Assembly (NCBI GenBank): GCA_016933835.1
Contig: JAFGAC010000106.1
Location: forward strand, 1 to 64,000
Origin: Clostridiales bacterium
GTDB taxonomy: Bacteria; Bacillota; Clostridia; Peptostreptococcales; Acidaminobacteraceae
Length of the DNA stretch: 64,000 nucleotides
Direction of reading: 5' to 3'
Shown here: positions 1 through 8,837 of the stretch, piece after piece
Layout of the letters: each line of letters opens with the position of its first letter
Numbering within the stretch: position 1 is the first letter of the stretch
The notes under the pieces: generated by a model
Told to the model about the DNA's origin: nothing
Databases searched by the model: none
The model's input: only the letters and a program-made list of their open reading frames with translations
Position numbers and translations under genes: made by a program

Positions 1-384
1 GTTTTAACGAAAGTAGTAGGAGCCAGTGGTATTCACTATACTTTGGCATATGCATTTGGAAGAACATTTGGTGTATTTATTGGTGGCAAGATAGATGAAC
101 GCTTGGCACTCGGAATTATCGAAGTAGATTTATTTTTAAGTAATCAATTTAAAATGGTGACAATTGCAGAAAGACTTAGAAAAGAAGGGTATACTGTTAA
201 TAACTTTTTAGCAAGAGGAGTTAATGGTGACATAAGACATAAGGTTGAAGTAGTAATGAAAAGAAAAGAATTTAAAATTTTCAGAAAAATTTTGGAAGAG
301 TATGATGTGAATAATCCAACTCTCAAAATAAAAAATATTAGCAAGATTGAAGGTAAAATTACGACTACTAGCTTGCAGAACTGA
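1..384 (+). CDS. UPF0316 (DUF5698/DUF2179) membrane protein, C-terminal part
   Basis: The reading frame is open from the first base, so the gene is cut by the window edge and its true start lies upstream. The visible 127 codons begin inside a membrane segment (GASGIHYTLAYAFGR, then GVFIGGKIDERLALG) and run into a soluble DUF2179-like domain with LRKEGYTVNNFLARG and VVMKRKEF. This arrangement matches the UPF0316/YebE-type family: two to three helices plus a cytoplasmic DUF2179 domain. Function is unknown in the family; a ligand-sensing role for DUF2179 has been suggested from its resemblance to PII-like folds. A strong hairpin follows directly. Confidence 0.75.
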   Translation, partial: VLTKVVGASGIHYTLAYAFGRTFGVFIGGKIDERLALGIIEVDLFLSNQFKMVTIAERLRKEGYTVNNFLARGVNGDIRHKVEVVMKRKEFKIFRKILEEYDVNNPTLKIKNISKIEGKITTTSLQN

Positions 385-399
385 AAAATGAACAAGAAA

Positions 400-431
400 A
401 ATTAAAAACTCTTTTTAAAGAGTTTTTAATT
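400..431 (+). terminator. Bidirectional terminator after UPF0316 gene
   Basis: A near-perfect 15-bp palindrome (AATTAAAAACTCTTT, two-base gap, AAAGAGTTTTTAATT) starts 16 bases after the stop codon and ends in a T-rich run. Confidence 0.75.
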
Positions 432-484
432 TTATCAAATAATAAAAAATATACAAAAAATATACAAAAGGAGTTTTGGATATA

Positions 485-679
485 ATGAGTGGAACTAATC
501 GAAGCAATATTAAAGCAGGATTGAAAGTAAATATTGTACAAAAGCAAGACCAGTCTTCGGGTAAATTGACTGAAGGCGTGGTACAGAGAATTCTTACAAA
601 TTCTGCAAATCATCCACATGGCATTAAAGTAAAGCTAGAAAGCGGCGTCGTTGGAAGAGTAAAAGAAATAGTTGGATGA
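485..679 (+). CDS. ywbE: YwbE family protein (DUF2196)
   Basis: A 64-residue protein matching the YwbE family, including the diagnostic stretches KQDQSSGKLTEG, ILTNSANHPHGIKV and VGRVKEI. The family is small, cytoplasmic and of unknown function; the beta-rich sequence suggests an SH3-like or KOW-like fold. I chose ATG 485 because the AAAGGAG site (467-473) lies at workable distance; a TTG at 476 would leave only two bases. The stop overlaps the start of the next gene by eight bases, so the two are translationally coupled. Confidence 0.85.
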   Translation: MSGTNRSNIKAGLKVNIVQKQDQSSGKLTEGVVQRILTNSANHPHGIKVKLESGVVGRVKEIVG

Positions 680-1364
680 TTTTAAATGTAAGATATGTGG
701 TTCAGAAACGGAAGAGATAAACTATGAGCAATTTGATATAAAATATCATTATTGCAGAAAATGTGAATTTATTTCAAAGGATAATAGATCAATCATTTCC
801 GCTGAGGAAGAATTGAAAATATACGAAACACATGTCAATTCGATTGATGATAGACGCTATGTAGATTATTTTAAAAAATTTATTGATGATGCAATCATGC
901 CATTTTGCGGTGAAGGTAAATATGGACTTGATTTTGGAAGTGGTCCATCTCCAGTTTTAGCGATGATTCTTGAAAGGGATTATGGCTATTCAATGAATAT
1001 TTATGATATATTTTATGCGACTGCTAAAATATATCATGGGAAGAAATATGATTTGATTACATCGACTGAAGTCGTAGAACATCTAGAAAATCCTATAAAA
1101 TATTTTTCCTTGTTTAGTGAATTGATGGATTGCAATACGCTTTTAGTTATTATGACGCAGTTTCATCCTGTTGAAGAGGAAAAACTTTTTAAATGGCATT
1201 ATATGAGAGATATGAGCCATATATCTTTTTATACATCTAAAACAATGTCTTATATAAGTGATAAAATTGGATTAGAAATGGTTTTTACTGATCATATACG
1301 ATATACGTCATTTAGATTGAAAAGAAGAATAGAATCTTCTCACAAGAAAAGCGATAAAAATTAA
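672..1364 (+). CDS. Zinc-ribbon class I SAM-dependent methyltransferase
   Basis: 230 residues. The N-terminus carries two CxxC pairs (CKIC at about 6-9 and CRKC at about 29-32) that form a likely zinc ribbon, followed by a Rossmann methyltransferase core with motif I LDFGSGPSP near residue 93 and an acidic-loop STEVVEHLENP segment typical of Methyltransf_23/11 proteins. TTG 672 is the first possible start after an in-frame stop and overlaps ywbE. The substrate is not known; zinc-ribbon methyltransferases of this layout often act on RNA or small molecules. The stop codon lies inside the terminator hairpin. Confidence 0.75.
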   Translation: MDDFKCKICGSETEEINYEQFDIKYHYCRKCEFISKDNRSIISAEEELKIYETHVNSIDDRRYVDYFKKFIDDAIMPFCGEGKYGLDFGSGPSPVLAMILERDYGYSMNIYDIFYATAKIYHGKKYDLITSTEVVEHLENPIKYFSLFSELMDCNTLLVIMTQFHPVEEEKLFKWHYMRDMSHISFYTSKTMSYISDKIGLEMVFTDHIRYTSFRLKRRIESSHKKSDKN

Positions 1365-1390
1365 AGTATAACTTTAGTTTTTATCGCTTT
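1349..1390 (+). terminator. Terminator overlapping the methyltransferase stop
   Basis: A 12-bp stem AAAGCGATAAAA / TTTTATCGCTTT encloses a second small hairpin (TAAAGT/ACTTTA). It is probably bidirectional and also serves the convergent asparaginase gene. Confidence 0.75.
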
Positions 1391-1441
1391 TGTCATTGAA
1401 AAAGTTAAAGAATATGTAAATAATTATTCAAACAGTTAAAT

Positions 1442-2425
1442 TTAATAGATTCCCATCTCAAATATTTCTTTTATTGTCTTGTAGTCTTCTGTTTTTGCCA
1501 GTGAAAGCATGAGTTTTATTCTCGCTTTTTGACCATTGAGATTGCCCGCGAAAATAACCCCGCGATTTCTTAAATCCTTACCGGCACCTTCATAACCGTA
1601 AGAGTCCAGTACTCTACCCATAGGGCATCTTGAGACTAAAACAATTTTCACATCTTTTGAAAGTGCATAATCAACACCATCAAGCATGGTTGGTGGAATA
1701 TTTCCTCTTCCCATGGCTTCAATAACGATTCCTTTAGCGCCATGGTCTACAGCATAGCGAAGAAAACCTGAATCGAGACCGACGACAGCTTTAATCAATG
1801 AAACATTTTCTTCAATCGAATTGACATCAATATAGTCATGACGAGTCATATCTCTGTAGAAAATGACCTCATCATTGTCAACAACTCCTAAAGGTCCGAA
1901 TTCAAGAGATCTGAAAGTGTTCAATGAAAGGGTATGAGATTTTGTCACTTCGCTAGCTGCATTTACTTCATTATTGAGAACGACAAGACACCCTTTGCCT
2001 CTTGCGTTATCTGATGCTGCAGTTGCAATTGCAGAAGCAATATTGCTCGGGCCGTCAAATCCCAATTCCGATGCACTTCTCATGGCGGCAACCATTACAA
2101 TAGGCTTGTCGGTGATAACATTTAAATCAATTAAAAATGCGGTTTCTTCTAATGAATCGGTACCGTGGGTTACTACAACACCCGTTATGTCATCTCTTGC
2201 AACAAGTTCCTTGATTAAGTTGGATAATTCCATAATTTTGGCAGGTGTCATATGAGGTCCTGGCAAGCGAGAAAAGTTGATGATTTCGATTGCGGACATT
2301 TTATCAAGATTTGTTACCATCGACATGATTTCTTCACTTGATAGAGCAGGTATGGCTGCAGCAAGTCTTGGATCGACTTTCATAGAAATGGTTCCACCGG
2401 TAAATACTATAGCGACTTTTTTCAT
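1442..2425 (-). CDS. L-asparaginase (type I-like, cytoplasmic)
   Basis: 327 residues; hydrolyses asparagine to aspartate and ammonia. The first catalytic threonine lies in FTGGTIS close to the N-terminus, and the second block VVTHGTDSLEETAFLI holds the T-D pair of the family. There is no signal peptide once the ATG preceded by GGAGGGAATC is used; an upstream in-frame ATG (2476) would add 17 residues without a ribosome site. It is divergent from the cysteine desulfurase gene. The C-terminal domain (GKDLRNRGVIFAGNLNGQKA) matches bacterial asparaginases of 320-340 residues. Confidence 0.92.
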   Translation of the reverse strand: MKKVAIVFTGGTISMKVDPRLAAAIPALSSEEIMSMVTNLDKMSAIEIINFSRLPGPHMTPAKIMELSNLIKELVARDDITGVVVTHGTDSLEETAFLIDLNVITDKPIVMVAAMRSASELGFDGPSNIASAIATAASDNARGKGCLVVLNNEVNAASEVTKSHTLSLNTFRSLEFGPLGVVDNDEVIFYRDMTRHDYIDVNSIEENVSLIKAVVGLDSGFLRYAVDHGAKGIVIEAMGRGNIPPTMLDGVDYALSKDVKIVLVSRCPMGRVLDSYGYEGAGKDLRNRGVIFAGNLNGQKARIKLMLSLAKTEDYKTIKEIFEMGIY

Positions 2426-2478
2426 GATTCCCTCCGAAGTTTTATTTGCATAATTATTATAATATAAAATGTTCATTC

Positions 2479-2507
2479 TTTACATTAATTTTTACTTAAT
2501 ATAAAAT
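2479..2507 (+). promoter_or_regulatory. Sigma-A type promoter for the desulfurase-thiI operon
   Basis: TTTACA (2479-2484), a 17-base spacer and TAAAAT (2502-2507), 27 bases before the start codon. Confidence 0.5.
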
Positions 2508-2533
2508 GGAATGTGCGAATAGGAGATGATTAA

Positions 2534-3682
2534 ATGATTTATTTTGACAACAGCTCAACGACAATGCCAAAAAAAGAAGTGCAAGAAGCAATAAATGAAT
2601 ATGCCTTGACATTGTATGGAAATCCCTCTTCGCTTCATCGATTGGGCATTGATTCCGAAAAGATGATTTTATTGGCGAAACGTGAAATTTCTGAAATAAT
2701 CAACAGTGATTCAAATGAAATCATTTTTACTTCAGGAGGAACCGAATCTAATAATTTAGCAGTAATTGGAACAGCCATGAGAAATAAAAATAACGGGATG
2801 CATCTTGTAACAACAGAGTTTGAACATGCATCAATATTAAATGCATTTAAGTATTTAGAGAATCAGGGATTTGAAATCACATATATTAAACCTGATAAAG
2901 ATGGGATTGTAAATCTGGAAAATGTAAAAAAAGCAATTAGAGAAGACACCATTCTTGTGAGCATCATGCATGTCAACAATGAGATTGGATCAATTCAGGA
3001 TATTGATGAAATAGGGAACTATATTAAAAAAATAAAAAAAGAAATCTATTTTCATGTTGATGCTGTGCAATCTTTTGGAAAGTTGAAAATTGATGTCAAA
3101 CAAGCTAAGATTGATTTGTTGTCAATTAGCGCACATAAAATACATGGTTATAAAGGAATTGGCGCTCTTTATATAAGAAAAAACACTAGAATAAATCCGT
3201 TGTTTTTTGGAGGGCAACAGGAAAAAGGCATACGACCTGGCACAGAAAATTTATTGGGGATAATATCTTTTCTAAAAGCGGCGCAGTTGGTTAAAAAAGA
3301 TCAAAAGACTAATTTTGATGAAGTGAAAAAAATTAAAGAAATAATGGTTGAGGGTATAAAAACTATTGAAAATATTAAATTTAATGCCTTGAACAATAGC
3401 ATACCGTATATCTTGAATGTTTCATTCAAGGGATTGAAAGGTGAAGTATTACTTCACGCGCTTGAGCAAAGAGGTTTATTTGTTTCGACAGGTTCAGCCT
3501 GCAATTCAAAAAAGAAAATTCACTCACATGTTTTAGAAGCTATAGAGCTAGAGGAAAAGTATCTTGATGGTACAATACGTTTTAGTTTCTCATCTTTGAA
3601 TACTGAAGACGAGGCAAATCGTGCTGTTGCAATAATACATGAGAGCATGAGTTTTTTAAATCGAATCATGAGAAGGAGCTAA
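2534..3682 (+). CDS. Cysteine desulfurase (NifS/IscS family)
   Basis: 382 residues; a PLP enzyme that takes sulfur from cysteine as an enzyme-bound persulfide. The PLP lysine is K202 in SAHKIHGYKG, the PLP-stacking histidine region is TEFEHAS, and the sulfur-accepting cysteine is C323 in STGSACNSKKK. Its stop overlaps thiI by one base (three with the alternative thiI start), so it is very likely the dedicated sulfur donor for ThiI in tRNA 4-thiouridine formation, comparable to the NifZ-ThiI pair of Bacillus. The AGGAG site at 2521-2525 supports ATG 2534. Length is normal. Confidence 0.93.
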   Translation: MIYFDNSSTTMPKKEVQEAINEYALTLYGNPSSLHRLGIDSEKMILLAKREISEIINSDSNEIIFTSGGTESNNLAVIGTAMRNKNNGMHLVTTEFEHASILNAFKYLENQGFEITYIKPDKDGIVNLENVKKAIREDTILVSIMHVNNEIGSIQDIDEIGNYIKKIKKEIYFHVDAVQSFGKLKIDVKQAKIDLLSISAHKIHGYKGIGALYIRKNTRINPLFFGGQQEKGIRPGTENLLGIISFLKAAQLVKKDQKTNFDEVKKIKEIMVEGIKTIENIKFNALNNSIPYILNVSFKGLKGEVLLHALEQRGLFVSTGSACNSKKKIHSHVLEAIELEEKYLDGTIRFSFSSLNTEDEANRAVAIIHESMSFLNRIMRRS

Positions 3683-3684
3683 TG

Positions 3685-4878
3685 ATGTTAGAAAAAGTAA
3701 TTATTGTAAAATATGGTGAAATTGGTTTAAAAGGAAAAAATAGATATTTTTTTGAAAATACACTGATAGCAAACATCAAGAAAAAGTTGAAAGACTATGA
3801 TATTAAAATATTAAAGACACACGGACGAATTTATGTTGAAAATGTGGATGAAAATATTGACTCGATCATACCTTTACTTCAGGAAGTATTTGGAATTGTG
3901 GCTTTAAGTATTGGGGTAAAAGCACCTCTGGATCTTGAGATAGGTGGTCAAGTAGCTATTGACCTTATGAAAGAAGTGGTTCATGATCAAGTCAAGACAT
4001 TCAAAGTTGAAACACGAAGAAGCAATAAAGGGTTTCCTTATAAATCACCTGAGATTTCAAGTGAAATAGGTGGAATGATTCTTGAAAATTTAGATAATTT
4101 GAAAGTAGACGTTCATAATCCTGAAATTGTTGTCACTGTAGAAGTTAGAGACTTGATCTATATTTATGTTGTTTCAATTCCTGGAATTGGTGGAATGCCT
4201 TATAAAACAGCTTCAAAAGCGGTACTGTTACTATCGGGTGGCATTGATTCGCCTGTAGCTGGTTATTTGATGGCTAGAAGAGGTGTGGAGATTGAAGCTG
4301 TTCATTTTCACAGTTTTCCGTTTACATCAGAGAGAGCACAGGAAAAAGTGATTGAGCTTGCAAGAAGAATGGCCAAATACACTGGTCATATTAGAATTCA
4401 CAGTATCAATATATTGGAAATTCAAACTGAAACTAATCAAAAATGTCCTCTGCCTCAATCCACAATTTTATCGCGTAGATTTATGATGAGATTGGCTGAA
4501 AAAGTTGCTAAGGAAATTGGTGCAAGATCCTTGATTACTGGAGAAAGCATTGGTCAAGTGGCTTCTCAAACCATGGAGAGCTTGGCCGTTACAAATGCAA
4601 CAGTTCAAATGCCAGTTTTTAGACCATTGATTGCAATGGATAAAATAGATATTATAAAAATCGCACAGTCTATTGATACATTTGAAACGTCAATTTTACC
4701 ATATGAAGATTGCTGCACGGTATTTTTACCAGAAAAGGTAGTGACAAGACCAGAATTGGCCGACATTGAAGCTTCGGAAGCTTTAGTAGATGTTTATGCC
4801 CTAGTAGAGAAAGCATTTGCTACGAGAGAAATCATCGGAGTGAAGTATGAGGGAACTGTATGGCGACAAGAAAAATAG
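3685..4878 (+). CDS. thiI: tRNA 4-thiouridine synthetase ThiI (rhodanese-less)
   Basis: 397 residues. An N-terminal ferredoxin-like/THUMP region (about 1-165) binds tRNA and is followed by the adenylating PP-loop domain with the pyrophosphatase motif SGGIDSP at about 184-190. The protein ends after the AANH domain, without the C-terminal rhodanese domain of enterobacterial ThiI, as in Bacillus; the desulfurase encoded upstream should hand over sulfur directly. CPLPQ and DCCTVF cysteines are conserved in the family. I prefer the second of two adjacent ATGs because AAGGAG (3673-3678) is then six bases away. It overlaps the next gene by 19 bases. Confidence 0.95.
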   Translation: MLEKVIIVKYGEIGLKGKNRYFFENTLIANIKKKLKDYDIKILKTHGRIYVENVDENIDSIIPLLQEVFGIVALSIGVKAPLDLEIGGQVAIDLMKEVVHDQVKTFKVETRRSNKGFPYKSPEISSEIGGMILENLDNLKVDVHNPEIVVTVEVRDLIYIYVVSIPGIGGMPYKTASKAVLLLSGGIDSPVAGYLMARRGVEIEAVHFHSFPFTSERAQEKVIELARRMAKYTGHIRIHSINILEIQTETNQKCPLPQSTILSRRFMMRLAEKVAKEIGARSLITGESIGQVASQTMESLAVTNATVQMPVFRPLIAMDKIDIIKIAQSIDTFETSILPYEDCCTVFLPEKVVTRPELADIEASEALVDVYALVEKAFATREIIGVKYEGTVWRQEK

Positions 4879-5252
4879 AAATGAATTTCAGTAATACTTT
4901 TGAAGGCGAAATGATTGCACCTAAGGGAACGGTAAAAATAGGTGTTGAAGAAGGGACAATAGAACCGTATGATCTGTTGTTTGGTTCACTTGGTTCATGT
5001 GTTTATTCAACATTTTTGGATATTGTAAATAAAAAGAAAGCTGTGTTTGATCACGCTGAAGTGATTGTCACAGGAGAAAAAAGAAAAGAAGTGCCAACAA
5101 CTCTTAAATGGTGTAAAGTTGAATTTGTCATTTATGGCTCGACAGATGAAAAAGGATTGACCAAGGCTGGAGAATTGGCGGCAAAATACTGCTCAATCTA
5201 TACAACATTAGCACATGTGGCTGAAATGTCATTGGAAGTTACTTTTAAATAA
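4860..5252 (+). CDS. OsmC/Ohr family protein
   Basis: 130 residues with the OsmC fold. Two conserved cysteines are visible, in GSLGSCVYSTF (near 47) and AKYCSIYTTL (near 108), which is the pattern of thiol-dependent peroxide-reducing OsmC/Ohr relatives. It starts inside thiI (19-base overlap), so it is translationally coupled to sulfur-transfer genes; a link between persulfide chemistry and peroxide or persulfide detoxification is an inference from position only. It is followed by a very strong terminator. Confidence 0.85.
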   Translation: MATRKIEMNFSNTFEGEMIAPKGTVKIGVEEGTIEPYDLLFGSLGSCVYSTFLDIVNKKKAVFDHAEVIVTGEKRKEVPTTLKWCKVEFVIYGSTDEKGLTKAGELAAKYCSIYTTLAHVAEMSLEVTFK

Positions 5253-5295
5253 AAAATACCGGATACTCTCCTTATTAAGAGTATCCGGTATTTTT
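5252..5295 (+). terminator. Strong bidirectional terminator between OsmC and PBP genes
   Basis: An 18-bp perfect stem (5252-5269 with 5278-5295, core TACCGGATACTCT) with an eight-base loop; A-run and T-run on the two sides let it work for both convergent genes. Confidence 0.92.
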
Positions 5296-5296
5296 A

Positions 5297-8200
5297 TTAG
5301 TTTTCTGGAATTGTTTCTGTTTCGTCAATTGCAGGTTCTTCAACTGGTATGACATAATCTGGTTTGTCTATGGAATCGATGTAATATTGATCTTGCTTGA
5401 TGATTGTTCCATTAATAAGTTGAATTGATAAATCTTTGTTGATTCGTGATGCAAATGGCAGTAATAGTTTATTGCCGTCTGTCAATGTTATATAGATGGG
5501 TTCTTTTACATAAACCGTACCATCTGGGAAAATAGTGAATTTTGGTGAGTTTACGAATTCATCATCCATTATATTGTAAATATTGAAAGTGTGAAGTTGA
5601 CATACTACTGTTGGCAACACATATTCCTGGTCTCTGATGATGATTGGGTTGAGATTTCTATCTAAATGATTTTCAGGAATATAGGGTACCTGTCTTTGAA
5701 TAAATACTTTTTCAACTACTTGAGCAGGTGGACAATTTTCATTTGCAAGCTGATTTGTTTCGGTATCTATTTTAGCGATTATATGAACATCATCAAAGCT
5801 TGTCGGCTGAGTTCCGGGTAAAAATAATTCAGTTACAACTGTTGATCCTCTTGGATCCAAATAAGATAGTTCTGTTGGCAATTTTCCTGATTGATTGTCA
5901 ATTTTTACATCCAAAATACCATCAGGCCTAATAAAGTTTGCATCAGGTAAACCCTCATGCAAAGCGCTCATGAGTCTACTCCAGAACAGAGCAGCAACTT
6001 TACTTCCTTGGTCCATAGGTACATTTATGTCATTTCCGAACCAGACAGCACCTGCATAGTATGGTGTATAGCCTACAAACCATGCGTCATATTTATTGGA
6101 AGTTGTTCCTGTTTTACCTGCTACAGTTATACCAGAGTTGTTGGGACTGATTGCAGCGGAACTCGATAATCCTCTTGTAACACCGGTTCTCATCATATCT
6201 TGTACTATATAAGCTACTTGTGAATCTACAACTTTATTTTTTTCTGGATTTTTTTCCAGCACAATATTTCCTTTTGAATCGAGTACTTTTGCATAAGTGA
6301 TAGTCTCTGTATGAACGCCACCGTTTGCAATTGTTCCATAGGCTTCAGTCATTTGGATAGGTGAAATTCCATCACTCATACCACCTAGTGCCATGGCGGA
6401 TAAGTTGACATCGTTAATTCTTCCACTTTCGACAACTGAAGTAATACCCATATCTTTTAAATATTCAATTGAATTTAAAGGTCCAATGTCGTTGGCGATA
6501 ATGGCAGAAACAACATTCAATGATTGTTCGATACCATCTCTGACAGTCATGAGCCCCCAATATTTTGGAGTGCTCTGGTTTAGTGTACCGGTTTCATACC
6601 AGTTGAGAGGCCATCTGACTGATGGATCTGTTCCCAGATAAGTTGGTATATCATCTACAACTGTTCCGGCGGTCCATCTTCTTGAATCAATTGCAGGCAA
6701 GTAAACAGCTAAAGGTTTAATTGAAGAACCAGGTTGTCTAGGCTCAACTGCACGATTGTATATTTTTTGTCCTGTGATATTTCTGCCGCCAACCATAGCG
6801 CGCAATTCTCCAGTAGTGTAATCAGTGAGAACAAAAGCTGATTGTGGCTGAATGATTCCTTTTTCATCAATGCTGTAATTACCTTGGTGAATCAATAAAT
6901 CTCCATTATCATTGATTGACAAGAAATCACTTGATTCAATGAAATCTTTGGAAATCACTAAATTTTTATTTTCGTCAAAAGATTTATACTCGTGAGGTAT
7001 CCGAACATCTCTACCGGTATAGATGAATATGCTTGGCAAGTTGTAACTTGCCATTTTATTGTTTGCAACAACCCCGGCTTCAATCTGTTCAAGTGATAAT
7101 GATTCAGTTCTGCCAGAATTGGTAGTAATTGATTGATCTTCTTCATCGTATGTGAAAGTGTTCTTTATATATACGTCGATATTTGATAAATTGTTATTCT
7201 CATCAAATCGAGATGCGAAAAAGAATCTGTTGTTTTTGAGCAGTATGATATTTCCATTGGTATCGATTTTATATTCATCTTTAGGAACTACTAGATTTTG
7301 ATTTTCATCGACCATATTCTGATATTTATAAAGGACGATATTTCTATCTTCACTGATAATGTTCTTATTGTTGTCCATAAAGACAGTGACGCGTGGAAAA
7401 TCCTCATAGTTGTTGAAAAGTCCCATTTTATTCAAAGCTTCTTTTAAAATGACAATGCTAGGATCAGTCATTCCTTTTCTCAACATTTGATCAGGTATAT
7501 TTTCTTCTGTGACAGCACCTAATTCCAATAGTTTTGACCAAGTTCCAGGACCAACGACTCCATCTACTTGAATAGCATATCTACTTTGAAAATTTCTTAC
7601 TGACGAGACAGTGGAATCTCCAAAATAATCTGAAAAATCTTTTTGATTGTAAATAGTTTCTACTATTTTCTGTAATCTTAAATCCATTGTCGAATAAATT
7701 TTAAAACCATTGTTGTAGAGGTATTGAGTTGCTTCTTCCTGAGTATAATCAAAGGCATCCATCAAGTCGTTTATGACATCTGTTTTAACCATATCAGAGA
7801 AATACGAAGAAATTTCAGTGTCCTTTACTTTACCGGGATGTATTTTTTCGTAAATATTGACAGCTTGCGCTGTTTCATAATCTGAATCACTCAATACACC
7901 GTTTTCATGCAGTACACGAATTACAGTAAGATATCTGTCGTGACTGGATTCGTTGAATACTATTGTATACGTAGAATCAGTATCGTCAATAATGATATTG
8001 TCTTCTGTCACATCTTTTTTTAACAAGGTTTTCATTGGAGAGTATGCAGTAGGGCTTTTTGGAATCCCTGCCAGAATAGCACTCTCAATGATATCTAAAT
8101 CACTGGCGTTCTTGGAAAAATAAATTTCGGCAGCTGCTTGAACCCCGTTGGCGCCTGAGCCCAAATAAATTGTATTCAGGTAAGATTCAAGAATTTGCTC

Positions 8201-8719
8201 TTTGCTCAGATGTCGTTCCATCAATATAGTGTAATAAGCTTCCTTGACTTTACGGTCCAAAGAACGTTCTGTCATTGTATCTGTGAGATACAGATTTCTT
8301 GCTGCCTGTTGCGTAATTGTCGAGGTACCACTTATTCTGGAATCGGATGTGACCGAATCCCAAACAGCACCTAAAAGGCGAATATAATTGAATCCGGAAT
8401 GCTCCCAAAATGTTTTATCTTCAACAGCAACATAGGCATCTACAAGATAAGATGACATTTCATCATATTTAATGACTGTCCTGTATCCACCGATTTGAAG
8501 CTTTTCAATCAGCTCTCCATTTACATCCAATAATTCTGCATTTTCTGTCCATAGTTCAGCAAAGCGTGTCGGATCAATAACAGGTGCTTCATCAACGATA
8601 TTTTTCACAATATAAAAAACTGCACCGGCTCCAATCAAACCGCCAAGAATAATCGTTATAATAATTATATTTAAAATAACCCCTAATTTACTTCGTTTTT
8701 TTTCATTTTTTTTAGCCAT
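5297..8719 (-). CDS. Class A penicillin-binding protein (PBP1A type) with inserted peptidoglycan-binding domain
   Basis: 1140 residues; makes glycan strands and cross-links them outside the membrane. One signal-anchor helix (about 13-37) is followed by a GT51 transglycosylase domain (catalytic E100 in VEDKTFWEHSG; STITQQAARNLYL) and a transpeptidase with S665xxK668, S733xN and K869TGTT. Between them is a PG_binding_1-like segment (about 365-400, DGVVGPGTW) and about 230 residues of short beta repeats of the type DENxNLV and DNNKNII. A 160-residue tail follows the transpeptidase. Typical PBP1A proteins have 700-900 residues. GGAGG precedes the ATG. Confidence 0.95.
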   Translation of the reverse strand: MAKKNEKKRSKLGVILNIIIITIILGGLIGAGAVFYIVKNIVDEAPVIDPTRFAELWTENAELLDVNGELIEKLQIGGYRTVIKYDEMSSYLVDAYVAVEDKTFWEHSGFNYIRLLGAVWDSVTSDSRISGTSTITQQAARNLYLTDTMTERSLDRKVKEAYYTILMERHLSKEQILESYLNTIYLGSGANGVQAAAEIYFSKNASDLDIIESAILAGIPKSPTAYSPMKTLLKKDVTEDNIIIDDTDSTYTIVFNESSHDRYLTVIRVLHENGVLSDSDYETAQAVNIYEKIHPGKVKDTEISSYFSDMVKTDVINDLMDAFDYTQEEATQYLYNNGFKIYSTMDLRLQKIVETIYNQKDFSDYFGDSTVSSVRNFQSRYAIQVDGVVGPGTWSKLLELGAVTEENIPDQMLRKGMTDPSIVILKEALNKMGLFNNYEDFPRVTVFMDNNKNIISEDRNIVLYKYQNMVDENQNLVVPKDEYKIDTNGNIILLKNNRFFFASRFDENNNLSNIDVYIKNTFTYDEEDQSITTNSGRTESLSLEQIEAGVVANNKMASYNLPSIFIYTGRDVRIPHEYKSFDENKNLVISKDFIESSDFLSINDNGDLLIHQGNYSIDEKGIIQPQSAFVLTDYTTGELRAMVGGRNITGQKIYNRAVEPRQPGSSIKPLAVYLPAIDSRRWTAGTVVDDIPTYLGTDPSVRWPLNWYETGTLNQSTPKYWGLMTVRDGIEQSLNVVSAIIANDIGPLNSIEYLKDMGITSVVESGRINDVNLSAMALGGMSDGISPIQMTEAYGTIANGGVHTETITYAKVLDSKGNIVLEKNPEKNKVVDSQVAYIVQDMMRTGVTRGLSSSAAISPNNSGITVAGKTGTTSNKYDAWFVGYTPYYAGAVWFGNDINVPMDQGSKVAALFWSRLMSALHEGLPDANFIRPDGILDVKIDNQSGKLPTELSYLDPRGSTVVTELFLPGTQPTSFDDVHIIAKIDTETNQLANENCPPAQVVEKVFIQRQVPYIPENHLDRNLNPIIIRDQEYVLPTVVCQLHTFNIYNIMDDEFVNSPKFTIFPDGTVYVKEPIYITLTDGNKLLLPFASRINKDLSIQLINGTIIKQDQYYIDSIDKPDYVIPVEEPAIDETETIPEN

Positions 8720-8752
8720 AAAAAGCCTCCTAAAAATTTATCACTGATGATA

Positions 8753-8758
8753 ATTATA
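8753..8758 (-). promoter_or_regulatory. Extended -10 box for the PBP gene
   Basis: On the minus strand the sequence reads TGGTATAAT, an extended -10 element, about 35 bases before the start codon. No good -35 box is seen. Confidence 0.45.
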
Positions 8759-8776
8759 CCACACAAATATAATTTT

Positions 8777-8807
8777 TTGTACGACAATACTTTCAGTCTG
8801 TTATAAT
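8777..8807 (+). promoter_or_regulatory. Promoter for hflX
   Basis: TTGTAC (8777-8782), a long 19-base spacer and an extended -10 box TGTTATAAT ending at 8807, 30 bases before the hflX start. Confidence 0.5.
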
Positions 8808-8837
8808 GATGTTATAAAAAAGAGGGTGTGAATACGT

